Source of the DNA: Xanthobacteraceae bacterium
Lineage (GTDB): Bacteria > Pseudomonadota > Alphaproteobacteria > Rhizobiales > Xanthobacteraceae
Direction: 5' to 3'
Assembly (NCBI GenBank): GCA_028290465.1
Contig: JAQGJU010000149.1
Coordinates: 1 to 64,000, forward strand
Length of the DNA stretch: 64,000 bases
Part shown: one piece after another, positions 27,759-36,589 of the stretch
Position numbering within the stretch: the first letter of the stretch is position 1
Layout of the letters: each line of letters starts with the position of its first letter
Notes under the pieces: generated by a model
Databases searched by the model: none
Told to the model about the DNA's origin: nothing
What the model saw: the letters and a program-made list of their open reading frames with translations, nothing else
Translations under genes and position numbers: made by a program

Positions 27759-28247
27759 CTATTGGCCGAGCGCCAGTCCGAGAAAGATCATGCCGAAAGC
27801 CGCGAAGCCAACCGCGAATGCCGCGGTTGTCACAACGCCCTTCACGGTGCTGGGCTCCAGCAGCGCGACGGTCGGATCGCTCGGCTGATAGAACACCGTG
27901 ACGTCCTGGCCGATGGGATATTTCGCGACCAGCTTGCGGGCACCGCCGCCGCCACTGGATTTCAATCCATCCGCCCAGAACACCCGGTTGCTTTCGTGCG
28001 CCACGCCGGCCACCTGATAGCGGTACTTGATCTTGGCGCCGTACAGCTTGGTTTCCCTGGTGCGGCCGTCCTCGGTTTCGGTGCGGGTCTCTTCGGTCAA
28101 TTCCGAGACCGTCACCTTGCCATGCGCGGTCGGCCAGGACCGGCTTTTCCGGCCTTTCAGGTACCATTGAATGGCGCCGGCGATGCCGCAAACTCCAAGA
28201 GTGAGAAACACGATAGCGACGATCCAGGCGACAGTATGAGAATTCAT
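27759..28247 (-). CDS. DUF3592-family membrane protein 2
   Basis: About 162 residues: N-terminal helix (VAWIVAIVFLTLGVCGIAGA), a soluble middle with WPTAHGKVTVSEL, KIKYRYQVAGVAHES and YPIGQDVTVFYQPSDPTVAL, and a C-terminal hydrophobic segment (VTTAAFAVGFAAFGMIFLGL). Clearly paralogous to the gene at 26785. The ATG at 28247 follows GGGAG by five bases. Ends 18 bases from the arfB stop, convergent. Function unknown. Confidence 0.75.
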   Translation of the reverse strand: MNSHTVAWIVAIVFLTLGVCGIAGAIQWYLKGRKSRSWPTAHGKVTVSELTEETRTETEDGRTRETKLYGAKIKYRYQVAGVAHESNRVFWADGLKSSGGGGARKLVAKYPIGQDVTVFYQPSDPTVALLEPSTVKGVVTTAAFAVGFAAFGMIFLGLALGQ

Positions 28248-28372
28248 GGGGGCTCCCTTTGCGGCGGTTAGTCGCCGCCGGAGGCCGGATCGTTCAACCG
28301 CCTGACCATTTGCCTGATAATGCTCTAAAATCGATCCTTTATGGCCCTGAGTCGCCACAGCCCGAGTAGCCG

Positions 28373-30169
28373 ATGCCGATCCGCCAATTGTCCGAAGGCA
28401 CCGTCAACCGCATCGCCGCCGGCGAGGTGGTCGAGCGGCCGGCAAGCGTGGTCAAGGAACTGGTCGAGAACGCGCTCGATGCCGGCGCGCACCGCATCGA
28501 CGTGCTGACCGATGGCGGCGGCCGGCGGCTGATTCGCGTTGCCGACGACGGCGCCGGCATGGGTCGCGCCGATCTGACATTGGCGGTCGAGCGCCACGCC
28601 ACCTCGAAGCTGCCCGACGACGATCTGATGCAGATTGCGACGATGGGTTTTCGCGGCGAGGCGCTGCCGTCGATCGGCTCGGTGGCGCGGCTGTCGATCA
28701 CCACGCGCCACGCCAGCGAGCCGCATGCCTGGACGCTGTCGGTCGAGGGCGGCGACAAATCCGACGTAAAGCCGGCGGCGCTCGGCGAGGGCACCCGCGT
28801 CGAAGTCCGCGACCTGTTCTATGCGACGCCGGCGCGGCTGAAGTTTCTCAAGACCGACCGCAGCGAGGCCGAAGCGATCCGCGAGGTGGTGCGGCGGCTC
28901 GCCATGAGCCGGCCGGATGTCGCGTTCACGTTTGCCGGCGAGGAGCGGGCGCCGGTCACCTATGCGGCGGCGCTGCCCGGCAATGCCGGCCGGCTGGCGC
29001 GGCTGTCCGACGTGCTGGGGGCTGAGTTTCGCGGCAATGCAGTCGAGCTGTTTGCCGAGCGCGAGGGCGTCACGGTCGAGGGCTTCGCGGCGCTGCCGAC
29101 GCTGAGCCGCGCCAATTCGCTCGGGCAATATCTGTTCGTCAACGACCGCCCGGTGCGCGACAAGCTGCTGCTCGGCGTGGTGCGGGCCGCCTACGCGGAC
29201 TACCTGCCGCGCGACCGGCATCCGCTGCTCGCTTTGTTCGTCACGCTGGACGGCCGCGAGGTCGACGTCAACGTGCATCCGGCCAAGGCCGAAGTCCGGT
29301 TCCGCGATCCGGGTCTGGTGCGCTCGCTGATCCTGCATGCGCTCAAGACCGCATTGGCGCGCGAAGGCGGCCGGGCTTCGACCACCGGCGGCAGCGAAAC
29401 GCTGGCGGCGTTCCGGCCGATGGGGATGCAGCCGAGAGACGTCGCCCCGGTGCGCAACTGGGATTGGCAGAATTCGCCGTCGCGCCCGGCTGGTAGTGGC
29501 TTCGCCGAGACCGGGCAGGCGGGATTCGATGTCGGCGGCCCGTCGGCCGATGCACGTGGCAACGGCGAAGTGGCATCCGAAGTCGCCGACCGGCCGCTTG
29601 GCGCCGCCCGGGCGCAGCTGCATGAGAACTTCATCGTCGCGCAGACCCATGATGGGCTGGTGATCGTCGACCAGCACGCCGCGCATGAGCGCATCGTCTA
29701 TGAGCGCATGAAGGCGGCGCTCGAACAGCACGGCATCGGCCGACAAATTCTCCTCATTCCGGAGATTGTCGAACTCGACGACGCCGATGTGGCGCGCCTG
29801 TTGGAGCGCGCCGACGAGCTCGCCAAGTTCGGTCTTGTTCTGGAATCGTTTGGACCGGGCGCGGTGGCGGTGCGCGAGACGCCGTCGCTGCTCGGCGATA
29901 TCGATATCCGCGGGCTGGTCACCGATCTGGCCGAACACCTCGCCGAATGGGACGAGGCGTTGCCATTGGAACGGCGGCTGATGCACGTCGCCGCCACGAT
30001 GGCGTGCCACGGCTCGGTGCGGGCCGGGCGGCGGCTCAAGCCCGAAGAGATGAACGCGCTGCTGCGCGAGATGGAAGCCACGCCGAATTCCGGCCAGTGC
30101 AATCACGGCCGGCCGACCTATGTCGAACTCAAGCTCCACGATATCGAGCGGTTGTTCGGCCGGCGTTAA
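28373..30169 (+). CDS. mutL: DNA mismatch repair protein MutL
   Basis: 598-residue MutL. The GHKL ATPase part shows [17 protein letters not shown] and [16 protein letters not shown]; the C-terminal dimerisation part contains the endonuclease motif [12 protein letters not shown] beginning at D433 and [13 protein letters not shown]. The intact DQHA-x2-E-x4-E motif predicts a nicking MutL of the type found in bacteria without MutH. Between them is a variable linker (about 340-410). Preceded by the divergent DUF3592 gene. Confidence 0.96.
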   Translation: MPIRQLSEGTVNRIAAGEVVERPASVVKELVENALDAGAHRIDVLTDGGGRRLIRVADDGAGMGRADLTLAVERHATSKLPDDDLMQIATMGFRGEALPSIGSVARLSITTRHASEPHAWTLSVEGGDKSDVKPAALGEGTRVEVRDLFYATPARLKFLKTDRSEAEAIREVVRRLAMSRPDVAFTFAGEERAPVTYAAALPGNAGRLARLSDVLGAEFRGNAVELFAEREGVTVEGFAALPTLSRANSLGQYLFVNDRPVRDKLLLGVVRAAYADYLPRDRHPLLALFVTLDGREVDVNVHPAKAEVRFRDPGLVRSLILHALKTALAREGGRASTTGGSETLAAFRPMGMQPRDVAPVRNWDWQNSPSRPAGSGFAETGQAGFDVGGPSADARGNGEVASEVADRPLGAARAQLHENFIVAQTHDGLVIVDQHAAHERIVYERMKAALEQHGIGRQILLIPEIVELDDADVARLLERADELAKFGLVLESFGPGAVAVRETPSLLGDIDIRGLVTDLAEHLAEWDEALPLERRLMHVAATMACHGSVRAGRRLKPEEMNALLREMEATPNSGQCNHGRPTYVELKLHDIERLFGRR

Positions 30170-30298
30170 GCTTCCGGAATAACCATCCGCCATAAATGTG
30201 ATTCCGCACGATGGAGAGTTCCGCTATCAAGCAGCGCGGCCTGAATCCAGGTCGGCATGTACAGGCCGTTCCGGCCGATAATCTTAAAGGTACTCTTC

Positions 30299-30673
30299 AT
30301 GAAGACGTTGTTCGCGCTGGCTCTGCTGGCCATCACGGCTTGGACCGCGCCCGCCATGGCGCAGGTGACGGCTTCCGGCCTGGTCGGCGATTACGAATAC
30401 ACCGGCACTGAAACCGACGGAAGCAAGTATGACGGCGCCGGCGCGCTCAAGGTCACGATGGACAAGTCCGGCGCGCTGGAAGTGAAATGGGATGGCGGCA
30501 AATATGTCGGCATCGGTCAGGTCGCCGGCAGCCAGATGTTCGTCGGCTCGGTAGCCGAAGGCAAGGTCGTCATCATGGTGATGGACGTCAAGCCGGACGG
30601 GACGCTCGAAGGCAAGTGGTGGCGCCGCACGGATGCCGGCACCAAGGGCACCGAACTCTGGAAGAAAAAGTAA
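30299..30673 (+). CDS. Small secreted protein of unknown function
   Basis: 124 residues with a typical signal peptide (MKTLFALALLAITAWTAPAMA, cleaved before QVTASG). The mature part is beta-rich with repeating GxY/GKxxG patterns (SGLVGDYEYTGTETDG; GTLEGKWWRRTDAGTKGTEL), suggesting a small barrel. AAAGG lies eight bases before the ATG. It is followed by a strong terminator, so it is probably a single-gene unit. Confidence 0.8.
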   Translation: MKTLFALALLAITAWTAPAMAQVTASGLVGDYEYTGTETDGSKYDGAGALKVTMDKSGALEVKWDGGKYVGIGQVAGSQMFVGSVAEGKVVIMVMDVKPDGTLEGKWWRRTDAGTKGTELWKKK

Positions 30674-30694
30674 GATCTAGAATCATCTGTACGG

Positions 30695-30735
30695 ATGGCC
30701 GGGAGGCGCTTCAGCGCGACCCGGCCATTTTTATT
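30695..30735 (+). terminator. Intrinsic terminator after the small secreted protein
   Basis: atggccggg (30695-30703) pairs with cccggccat (30720-30728), followed by a T-rich run (tttttattt). It lies between this gene and the end of the convergent rsmD. Confidence 0.85.
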
Positions 30736-31300
30736 TCACGTCAGCCACGGCGTTTCGCAGCACCACGATCTCGGTGGCGTCGTAACGCCGCCGGTCGAGC
30801 TCTTCAAAACCTTCCGGCGTCTTGAAGCCCGGCTCGGTGGCTTCCTCGACCACGATCAACGCGTCCGGCAATAGCCAACCGCCGTCGCGCGCCGAAACCA
30901 ATGCGAGTTCGGCGAGGCCCTTGCCATAAGGCGGATCGGCGAACATCAATCCGAACGGCGGCATCGGCGCGGCTGGGCCAAGCTTGGTCGCGTCGCGGCG
31001 ATACACTTTCGAGGTGCCGCCGAGGCCGAAGGTCTGCACGTTCTCGCGCAGCAGTGCCCGCGCTTCGGAGCCGTCATCGACGAACAGTGCAAATTCCGCG
31101 CCGCGTGACAGGGCCTCGATGCCGAGCGCCCCGGTGCCGGCGAACAGGTCGAGCACGCGCGCACCCCGGACCGGATCGTCATAGGCATGCGCCAGAATGT
31201 TGAATAGGGATTCGCGCAGCCGATCCGAGGTCGGACGGATCTGATCCGTGCGCGGCGACGCCAGCGCCCGCGAGCGCCAACGGCCGCCGACGATGCGCAT
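30731..31300 (-). CDS. rsmD: 16S rRNA (guanine966-N2)-methyltransferase
   Basis: 189-residue SAM-dependent methyltransferase acting on the small-subunit rRNA. It begins MRIVGGRWRSRAL and carries DLFAGTGALGIEALSRG (SAM binding) and the catalytic FADPPYGKG. Its ATG overlaps the stop of the upstream pseudouridine-synthase gene by one base (TGATG), so the two are co-translated. Confidence 0.94.
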   Translation of the reverse strand: MRIVGGRWRSRALASPRTDQIRPTSDRLRESLFNILAHAYDDPVRGARVLDLFAGTGALGIEALSRGAEFALFVDDGSEARALLRENVQTFGLGGTSKVYRRDATKLGPAAPMPPFGLMFADPPYGKGLAELALVSARDGGWLLPDALIVVEEATEPGFKTPEGFEELDRRRYDATEIVVLRNAVADVK

Positions 31301-32739
31301 CAGCGACCCTTTTTACCGGGCGGAGGCGTGCCCTTCCAGGGCCGCTTGCCGCGCTCGCGCCGCGCCATCTCGGGTCCGCCAAGACGTTCGGCGGCGCGCT
31401 CGACCGAAATGTGCCGACCCTTGCGGTCGGCCACCACGGTTGCGCCGCCGGCTGCCGGCCGGGCATTAGGATCGCGATGCACCCGCTGCGGACGGCCCAG
31501 GGGCTTCGCCTCGCGCTTGGCGTTGTACTCTGCAGCCGCATCGAGCGGGACGGCGTCGCGTGAAGCGCGCGGCGCGGCATCGCGCGAACTGCTTCGCTTG
31601 CCGCCGCGATCCGGCGCGGTGCGCTTTGGGTGAGCGGCGCGTTGTGGGCCGCTTCTCGCCGGGCGCTCGGCGCCTTTGCCGGTACGGCCACGGCTTGGCG
31701 CGCGTTCGTCGGCGCTCTTGGCGTCGCGGTCGCGTCCGGTGTCGCGGACCGAGACCTTGCGCGGCAGATCCTTGCGCGCATCACTGGCGCGGCGCGGCCC
31801 TTCGCGGCGCAGCGGCTCCGGATTGGGCTTGTGCTCGCGCTCATGCTCCAGCACCGGCGCCGAAAAGTCCGCGGCGGCCAGCGCGACCACGCGCTCGCCG
31901 AGCTGTTCGCGCAGCACCTTGGTCTTGACCTCTTCGATCGCGCCTTCTTCAATTTCGGCCAACTGGAATGGACCGAACGACACGCGGATCAGCCGGTTCA
32001 CCGCGAGGCCGAGATGGCCCATCACGTTCTTCACTTCGCGGTTCTTGCCCTCGCGAATGGCGAAGGTGATCCACACATTGGCGCCCTGTTCGCGCTCGAT
32101 GGTGGCCTCGATCCCGCCGTACCGGATGCCCTCGATGGTGATGCCGTTCTTCAGGGCGTCGAGCTGCGGCTGCGTCACCTTGCCGTGGGCGCGCACGCGG
32201 TAGCGGCGCAGCCAGCCGGTCTCGGGCAATTCCAGCACGCGGGCGAGGCCGCCATCATTGGTCAGCAGCAGCAGGCCTTCGGTGCCGATATCGAGCCGGC
32301 CGATGCTGATCAGCCGGGGCAGGTTGGCCGGCATCGCGCCGAAAATGGTCGGGCGGTCTTCCGGATCGGCATGCGTGGTCACCAGGCCGCGCGGCTTGTG
32401 GTACAAAAACAGCCGGGTGCGCTCGCGCTCGCGCATCGGCTTGCCGTCGACCGTGACGTGGTCCTTGGGGCCAATATTGAGGGCCGGCGAGGAGATCGGC
32501 TTGCCGTTCACGGCAACCCGGCCGGCCTCGATCCATTCCTCGGCCTCGCGGCGCGAGCAGAGCCCGGCGCGGGCCATCGCCTTGGCGATCCGTTCGGCCT
32601 CCTTCTTGGGCGGTATCGGCGTGGTGGCGACCGGGCGGGCCAGCTTGGTGACCAGCTTTTTCGGGCGAAAGGCCGGCCGTCCGGGGCGCTTGCCCAGTAC
32701 GGTCTTATCGCCTCGATTGGGGGGGCTCTTGCGGTCCAT
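31300..32739 (-). CDS. RluB-like 23S rRNA pseudouridine synthase with long basic tail
   Basis: The N-terminal S4 domain (AKAMARAGLCSRREAEEWI) and catalytic RsuA-family domain are complete; the catalytic Asp is in GRLDIGTEGLLLLTNDG, with REGKNREVKNVMGHLGL after it. Family members modify a helix of 23S rRNA. Beyond about residue 300 there is a low-complexity, Arg/Lys/Asp/Ala-rich tail of about 180 residues ending PPPGKKGR, predicted disordered and RNA-binding. There is also a basic N-terminal leader of about 40 residues. Total 479, long for the family. The symbol is left blank because RluB, RluE and RluF-like paralogues cannot be separated by eye. Confidence 0.88.
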   Translation of the reverse strand: MDRKSPPNRGDKTVLGKRPGRPAFRPKKLVTKLARPVATTPIPPKKEAERIAKAMARAGLCSRREAEEWIEAGRVAVNGKPISSPALNIGPKDHVTVDGKPMRERERTRLFLYHKPRGLVTTHADPEDRPTIFGAMPANLPRLISIGRLDIGTEGLLLLTNDGGLARVLELPETGWLRRYRVRAHGKVTQPQLDALKNGITIEGIRYGGIEATIEREQGANVWITFAIREGKNREVKNVMGHLGLAVNRLIRVSFGPFQLAEIEEGAIEEVKTKVLREQLGERVVALAAADFSAPVLEHEREHKPNPEPLRREGPRRASDARKDLPRKVSVRDTGRDRDAKSADERAPSRGRTGKGAERPARSGPQRAAHPKRTAPDRGGKRSSSRDAAPRASRDAVPLDAAAEYNAKREAKPLGRPQRVHRDPNARPAAGGATVVADRKGRHISVERAAERLGGPEMARRERGKRPWKGTPPPGKKGR

Positions 32740-32828
32740 GGGCCTCGTCGCCGATAGTTAGCGCGTGATCCCAAAAAGGGGACCGCGATTTAGCCGCTGA
32801 TAGCAGCTTTCACCGAGAACCACGAGCC

Positions 32829-33275
32829 GTGAAAACCCCCTCGTTTATGGATTTGGCGCTGGAGGAGGCCCATGCGGCCGGCGCCGCCAACGAGGTGCCG
32901 GTCGGCTGCGTAATCGTCCGTAACGGCGAGGTCATCGCCCGAGCCGGTAACCGGACCCTGACCGACCATGACCCGACCGCCCATGCTGAAATCGTGGCGA
33001 TCCGCCGCGCCGCGGCGGTGCTCGGCAACGAGCGGCTGACCGACTGCGATCTCTACGTGACGCTGGAACCCTGCGCGATGTGCGCCGGCGCGATCTCGTT
33101 CGCGCGGATCCGGCGGCTGTATTACGGCGCGGCCGATCCGAAGGGCGGCGCGGTCGAGCATGGCGTGCGGTTCTTCGCCGCGAACACCTGCCACCATTGG
33201 CCGGAGATTTATGGCGGCATCAACGAGACCGCCGCCGCGGCGGTGCTGCGCTCGTTCTTCGGCGCACGGCGCTAA
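32829..33275 (+). CDS. tadA: tRNA-specific adenosine deaminase
   Basis: 148-residue zinc enzyme converting the wobble adenosine of tRNA-Arg to inosine. The deaminase site is complete: H52 and E54 in TAHAEIVAI, C82 and C85 in LEPCAMCAGAI. The start used is GTG 32829; ATG 32847 (MDLALEEAH) would remove six residues and is equally compatible with the fold. Divergent from the pseudouridine-synthase gene. Confidence 0.93.
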   Translation: MKTPSFMDLALEEAHAAGAANEVPVGCVIVRNGEVIARAGNRTLTDHDPTAHAEIVAIRRAAAVLGNERLTDCDLYVTLEPCAMCAGAISFARIRRLYYGAADPKGGAVEHGVRFFAANTCHHWPEIYGGINETAAAAVLRSFFGARR

Positions 33276-33297
33276 AATCTGGCGCTGAAACGCGCAA

Positions 33298-33319
33298 GGC
33301 CCCGCGACATGGCGGGGCC
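33298..33319 (+). terminator. Hairpin after tadA
   Basis: ggccccgc (33298-33305) pairs with gcggggcc (33312-33319) around gacatg. It lies 23 bases after the tadA stop. No continuous T-run follows, so termination may be partial. Confidence 0.55.
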
Positions 33320-33364
33320 CTGAAGAAATGTTCTTTGGTTCGGCGCTACATTATTGAGTTAGCG

Positions 33365-33550
33365 CTAGACCATCTTGTCGACGACCTGGCCCATGCCTTC
33401 GGGCGGCTTGGCCGGCGGCGGCGGAGCCGATGCGCTTGCCATGTCGTCCTGGTCGTGGTCGTTGACCTTGTCGCGGGCCTGGATCTGAGAGACCTGTGCC
33501 GTCGGCGTTTTGTCGAAGACCGGGGCAACTGCGGTCGCTGATACGGACAT
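33365..33550 (-). CDS. Small hypothetical protein, 61 residues
   Basis: Encodes MSVSATAVAPVFDKTPTAQV... ending PPPPAKPPEGMGQVVDKMV. No membrane segment, cysteine or known motif; the centre is Asp/Lys-rich and the C-terminal third contains a proline run. A GAGAGG ribosome-binding site seven bases before the ATG supports translation. It lies 102 bases downstream of the patatin gene on the same strand. Function unknown. Confidence 0.55.
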   Translation of the reverse strand: MSVSATAVAPVFDKTPTAQVSQIQARDKVNDHDQDDMASASAPPPPAKPPEGMGQVVDKMV

Positions 33551-33652
33551 TGGATAACCTCTCACTTGATGGAGCGTATCCGTTATCGCGCAGAAGCCAT
33601 TAAACCATCGGCTGGCAACTCATTCATGTTTTCGTAAAATGCGAACTATGCT

Positions 33653-34528
33653 TTACGCGGCATTAGCGAGCAACGCGCCGAGCTTGTCAGCGAGTTCGGC
33701 CTTGATCGGCTCGGCGGCGCGCAGGATGGCGCTGGCCTGGAAGAAGTCCAGCATGCGGAACACGCCGACATTCGGCCGCAGCACAAGGTCAGGAGGGCCG
33801 GCCTTAAGCTTGGCTGTCACGATGGTGTGACCCATCACCTGCAGCGTGCTGAACAGGGTTTCCCATGGGTCCGGCACGCCGCGCGGCGCGACCGGGCCGA
33901 TCGAAGCGTCGACCGCGATCACGATATCGGCGGTGCCGCGCAACCGGTCGAACGGCAGCGGATTGACGGCGCCCCCATCGACCAGAATGCGGCCGTCGAT
34001 CTCGACGGGCCGCAACAGGCCCGGCACCGCCATCGAAGCGGCGATCGCAGGCCGCAATGGGCCGTCGGTAAACACCACTTCGTCGCGACCGTATAAGTCA
34101 GCCGCGATGATCTGCAACGGAATGCCCAGATCCGTGAAATTCTCGGGCAGGTCCGGCGGCAGGAACGCGGCGCTGAATTTTTCGGCGTCGAGCACCATCG
34201 GATTGCCGAACGCGGTGGTGAACATCTGCGAAAATGCAGCGCCGCGCGCCCGCATCAGCCGCGACCACACGTCGGGCCGGTTATGGGCCAGCGTCGTGAC
34301 GTAGCGGCGCATCGCCTTGCCGGTCATGCCGGCCGCATAGGCCGCGCCGACGGCGGCGCCGATTGACGTGCCGGCGATCGCGACCGGCCGCAGCCCGAGT
34401 TCGTCGAGCGCCTCGATGACCGCGATATGGGCGAGGCCGCGCGCACCGCCGCCGCCGAGCGCCAGCGCAAAGGTCTTGGCGCGCGGTGGTTCGTTCTTCT
34501 TGGCAGCGGACGGTTTCCGCGCGGTCAT
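33653..34528 (-). CDS. Patatin-like phospholipase
   Basis: Serine lipid acyl hydrolase of the RssA/patatin type, about 291 residues. The oxyanion loop is ALGGGGARGLAHI, the nucleophile is S55 in GTSIG, and the dyad Asp is D184 in VDGGAVNP. No signal peptide. The ATG at 34528 overlaps the stop of the upstream phosphotransferase gene (ATGA), which fixes the start and implies co-translation. Natural lipid substrate unknown. Confidence 0.9.
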   Translation of the reverse strand: MTARKPSAAKKNEPPRAKTFALALGGGGARGLAHIAVIEALDELGLRPVAIAGTSIGAAVGAAYAAGMTGKAMRRYVTTLAHNRPDVWSRLMRARGAAFSQMFTTAFGNPMVLDAEKFSAAFLPPDLPENFTDLGIPLQIIAADLYGRDEVVFTDGPLRPAIAASMAVPGLLRPVEIDGRILVDGGAVNPLPFDRLRGTADIVIAVDASIGPVAPRGVPDPWETLFSTLQVMGHTIVTAKLKAGPPDLVLRPNVGVFRMLDFFQASAILRAAEPIKAELADKLGALLANAA

Positions 34529-35607
34529 GCGCCGGCCTGCCGGGCGAACGTCCAAGCTTTTTCCGCCAGGGGCCGGATCATGCTGGCCTGCGCCGGCGCA
34601 ACCGCGCTGGTCGCGGTGCCGTCACGCACCCGGCCGATGATGCCCTGCAGAATGGCCGTGAGACGGAAGAAATTATACGCCAGATAGACCGGCAGATAAG
34701 GACGCGGATCGAGCCCGGTGCGCGCGACATAGAGGTCGACATAGTCGGCGAGCGTCGGGATGCCGAGCGCGAGGAGATCGTGGCCGGTCAGCGAGGCGGC
34801 GGCGGCTGTGATTTCGGTCTGTGGCATGTGCCAGGGCATCAGGTGGTAGGTGAAGTCGGCGAGCGGATCGCCCAGCGTCGACAACTCCCAATCCAGCACG
34901 GCGTGAATTTCCGGACTGACCGGCGCCAGAATAAGATTGTCGATCCGGTAGTCGCCATGCACCAGCCGCACTGGACCCGGCGGCGGCAGATGTGCTGGCA
35001 GCCAGTCGATCAGCCTTTCCATCTCGTCGATCGGCTCGGTCTGCGACGCGCGATACTGCCTCGACCAGCGCTCGACCTGCCGGGCGATATAGTTTTCGCC
35101 GCGGCCGAAGTCGCCGAGGCCGATCTCGGCCGGATCGAAATTATGCAGCCGTGCGATGGTGGCGTTCATCGCGTCGTACACGACCTCGCGCTCGAGCGGT
35201 GTCGCGCCCGGCATCGACGGCTCCCAGAATACGCGGCCCTGCTCGAACGCCATCACATAGAATGTGGTGCCGACCACGCTCGGGTCCTCGCACAGCACCA
35301 TCGGCTCCGCGACCGGGAAGCCTTGTTCATACAGCGCGCTGATCACCCGGTATTCGCGCTCGACCGCATGCGCCGAAGGCAACAGTTGGCCGGGCGGCTT
35401 GCGGCGCAACACGTAGCGATGCGTCGGCGTTTCCAGGCAATAGGTCGGGTTCGACTGGCCGCCCTTGAACTGGCTGACGGTGAGGGGGCCCTTGAAACCG
35501 AAAATCTGCTCCGCCAGATAGGCCTCGAGCGGCGCGACATCGAAGCGCAATGCCGCCGCGACGTCCTTGGTGCCCGAGAATGCGGCCTGCCGGTCGATCT
35601 GCGTCAT
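34525..35607 (-). CDS. Aminoglycoside-phosphotransferase-fold kinase (ACAD10/11-like)
   Basis: 360-residue APH-family small-molecule kinase. The N-lobe has FKGGQSNPTYCLET and YVLRRKPPGQLLPSAHAVER; the catalytic loop is LVHGDYRIDNLI and the metal-binding DxD-like region is VLDWELSTLGDPLADFTYHL. This subgroup resembles the kinase domain of ACAD10/ACAD11, which phosphorylates 4-hydroxy acyl-CoAs during hydroxy-acid catabolism; a small carboxylate or acyl-CoA substrate is therefore more likely than an antibiotic. It is coupled to the patatin by a four-base overlap and follows the dehalogenase-like gene by 36 bases. Confidence 0.87.
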   Translation of the reverse strand: MTQIDRQAAFSGTKDVAAALRFDVAPLEAYLAEQIFGFKGPLTVSQFKGGQSNPTYCLETPTHRYVLRRKPPGQLLPSAHAVEREYRVISALYEQGFPVAEPMVLCEDPSVVGTTFYVMAFEQGRVFWEPSMPGATPLEREVVYDAMNATIARLHNFDPAEIGLGDFGRGENYIARQVERWSRQYRASQTEPIDEMERLIDWLPAHLPPPGPVRLVHGDYRIDNLILAPVSPEIHAVLDWELSTLGDPLADFTYHLMPWHMPQTEITAAAASLTGHDLLALGIPTLADYVDLYVARTGLDPRPYLPVYLAYNFFRLTAILQGIIGRVRDGTATSAVAPAQASMIRPLAEKAWTFARQAGA

Positions 35608-35643
35608 CGCATGACTCTTGCTGGTGATCGGGACAGGAGTGTG

Positions 35644-36546
35644 TCAGGCCGCAAAGAATTCCTTGAGCGCCGTGGCGGTCTCCTGCGGCTTTTCCTCGCA
35701 CGGATAGTGCCCGCAATCGATCGCGACGCCGCGTATATCGGTCGCCCACTCGCGCCAGATCGCTAACGGACCGCTGGTCACGCTCGGAATGCCGCGGCCG
35801 CCCCACAGCGCCAGCATCGGGCAGGTGATCTTATTGCCGGCCGCATGATCGACCTCGTCGGCCGCGAGATCACCTTCAAAGCCGGCGCGGTAGTCTTCAC
35901 ACGTGGCGTGAATGCGATCCGGCGACTGGATGAACGCGCGATAGTGATCGAGCGCGCGCGGATCGAACGGCGATAGATCTCCGGTGCCGGTCAGGCTCGC
36001 CATCTTCCATTCGAGATACTCGACCGGCGCCTTGCCGATGAACATTTCCGGTAGCGGATGCGCCTGCGCCAGGAAGGTCCAGTGCCAGATCTTCATGGCG
36101 AGGTCTTTGTTGATGCCGTGCCACATCGCGTAGGTCGGCACGATGTCCAGCACCGCGAGTTTCGCCAGCCGGCCGGGATGGTCCAGAGCCAAGCGATACG
36201 ACACCCGGCCGCCGCGATCATGTCCGGCGAGATTGAACTGAGCGAAGCCGATCTGCTCCATCAGTTCGATCATCACATTGGCCATCGCGCGCTTGGTATA
36301 GGGCGCGTGGTCGGGCTCCGGTCGCGGCGCCGCCGCCCAGCCGTAACCGGGCAGGTCGGCGATCACCAGGGTGAAACGGTCCGCCAGCAGCGGCGCGACC
36401 TTGTGCCAGATGACATGCGTCTGCGGATAGCCGTGCAGCAACAGCAGCGGCGGCCCGGAACCGCCGACCCGCGCGAACATCTTGCCGATGGACGTGTCGA
36501 TCCACTTGGCGTCGAAGCCGGGGAACAGGTCGGCAAGATCAGGCAT
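35644..36546 (-). CDS. Fluoroacetate dehalogenase-type alpha/beta hydrolase
   Basis: 300-residue alpha/beta hydrolase matching haloacetate dehalogenases such as RPA1163 of Rhodopseudomonas palustris, as I recall that protein. The whole functional residue set is at the same numbers: nucleophile D110, R111 and R114 (carboxylate binding) in [10 protein letters not shown], acid D134, halide-pocket H155 and W156 in IWHWTFLAQ and Y219 in CEDYRAG, and base H280 in DCGHYPCEE. The nucleophile is Asp, not Ser, separating it from esterases. W185 and Y141 of the reference appear as L185 and M141. It should hydrolyse haloacetate to glycolate. AAGGA lies seven bases before the ATG. It sits 43 bases after purD and before the kinase. 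Confidence 0.85.
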   Translation of the reverse strand: MPDLADLFPGFDAKWIDTSIGKMFARVGGSGPPLLLLHGYPQTHVIWHKVAPLLADRFTLVIADLPGYGWAAAPRPEPDHAPYTKRAMANVMIELMEQIGFAQFNLAGHDRGGRVSYRLALDHPGRLAKLAVLDIVPTYAMWHGINKDLAMKIWHWTFLAQAHPLPEMFIGKAPVEYLEWKMASLTGTGDLSPFDPRALDHYRAFIQSPDRIHATCEDYRAGFEGDLAADEVDHAAGNKITCPMLALWGGRGIPSVTSGPLAIWREWATDIRGVAIDCGHYPCEEKPQETATALKEFFAA

Positions 36547-36589
36547 GGCGATATCCTTACACCCGGCCGAGGCCGGCCGGTTCGGGATA

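Noticed and set aside
26785-28247. Possibility that the DUF3592 genes form a toxin-antitoxin or immunity pair around arfB.
   Set aside because: Both are full-length paralogues of similar size, not a small toxin with antidote, and no sequence feature supports it.
28325-30193. Open frame antisense to mutL (about 622 codons).
   Set aside because: MutL motifs fix the coding strand; the antisense product is an Arg/His/Gln-rich artefact.
34525-35607. Aminoglycoside resistance gene.
   Set aside because: The APH fold is present, but LDWELSTLGDPLADF and the context match ACAD10/11-like kinases rather than resistance enzymes.
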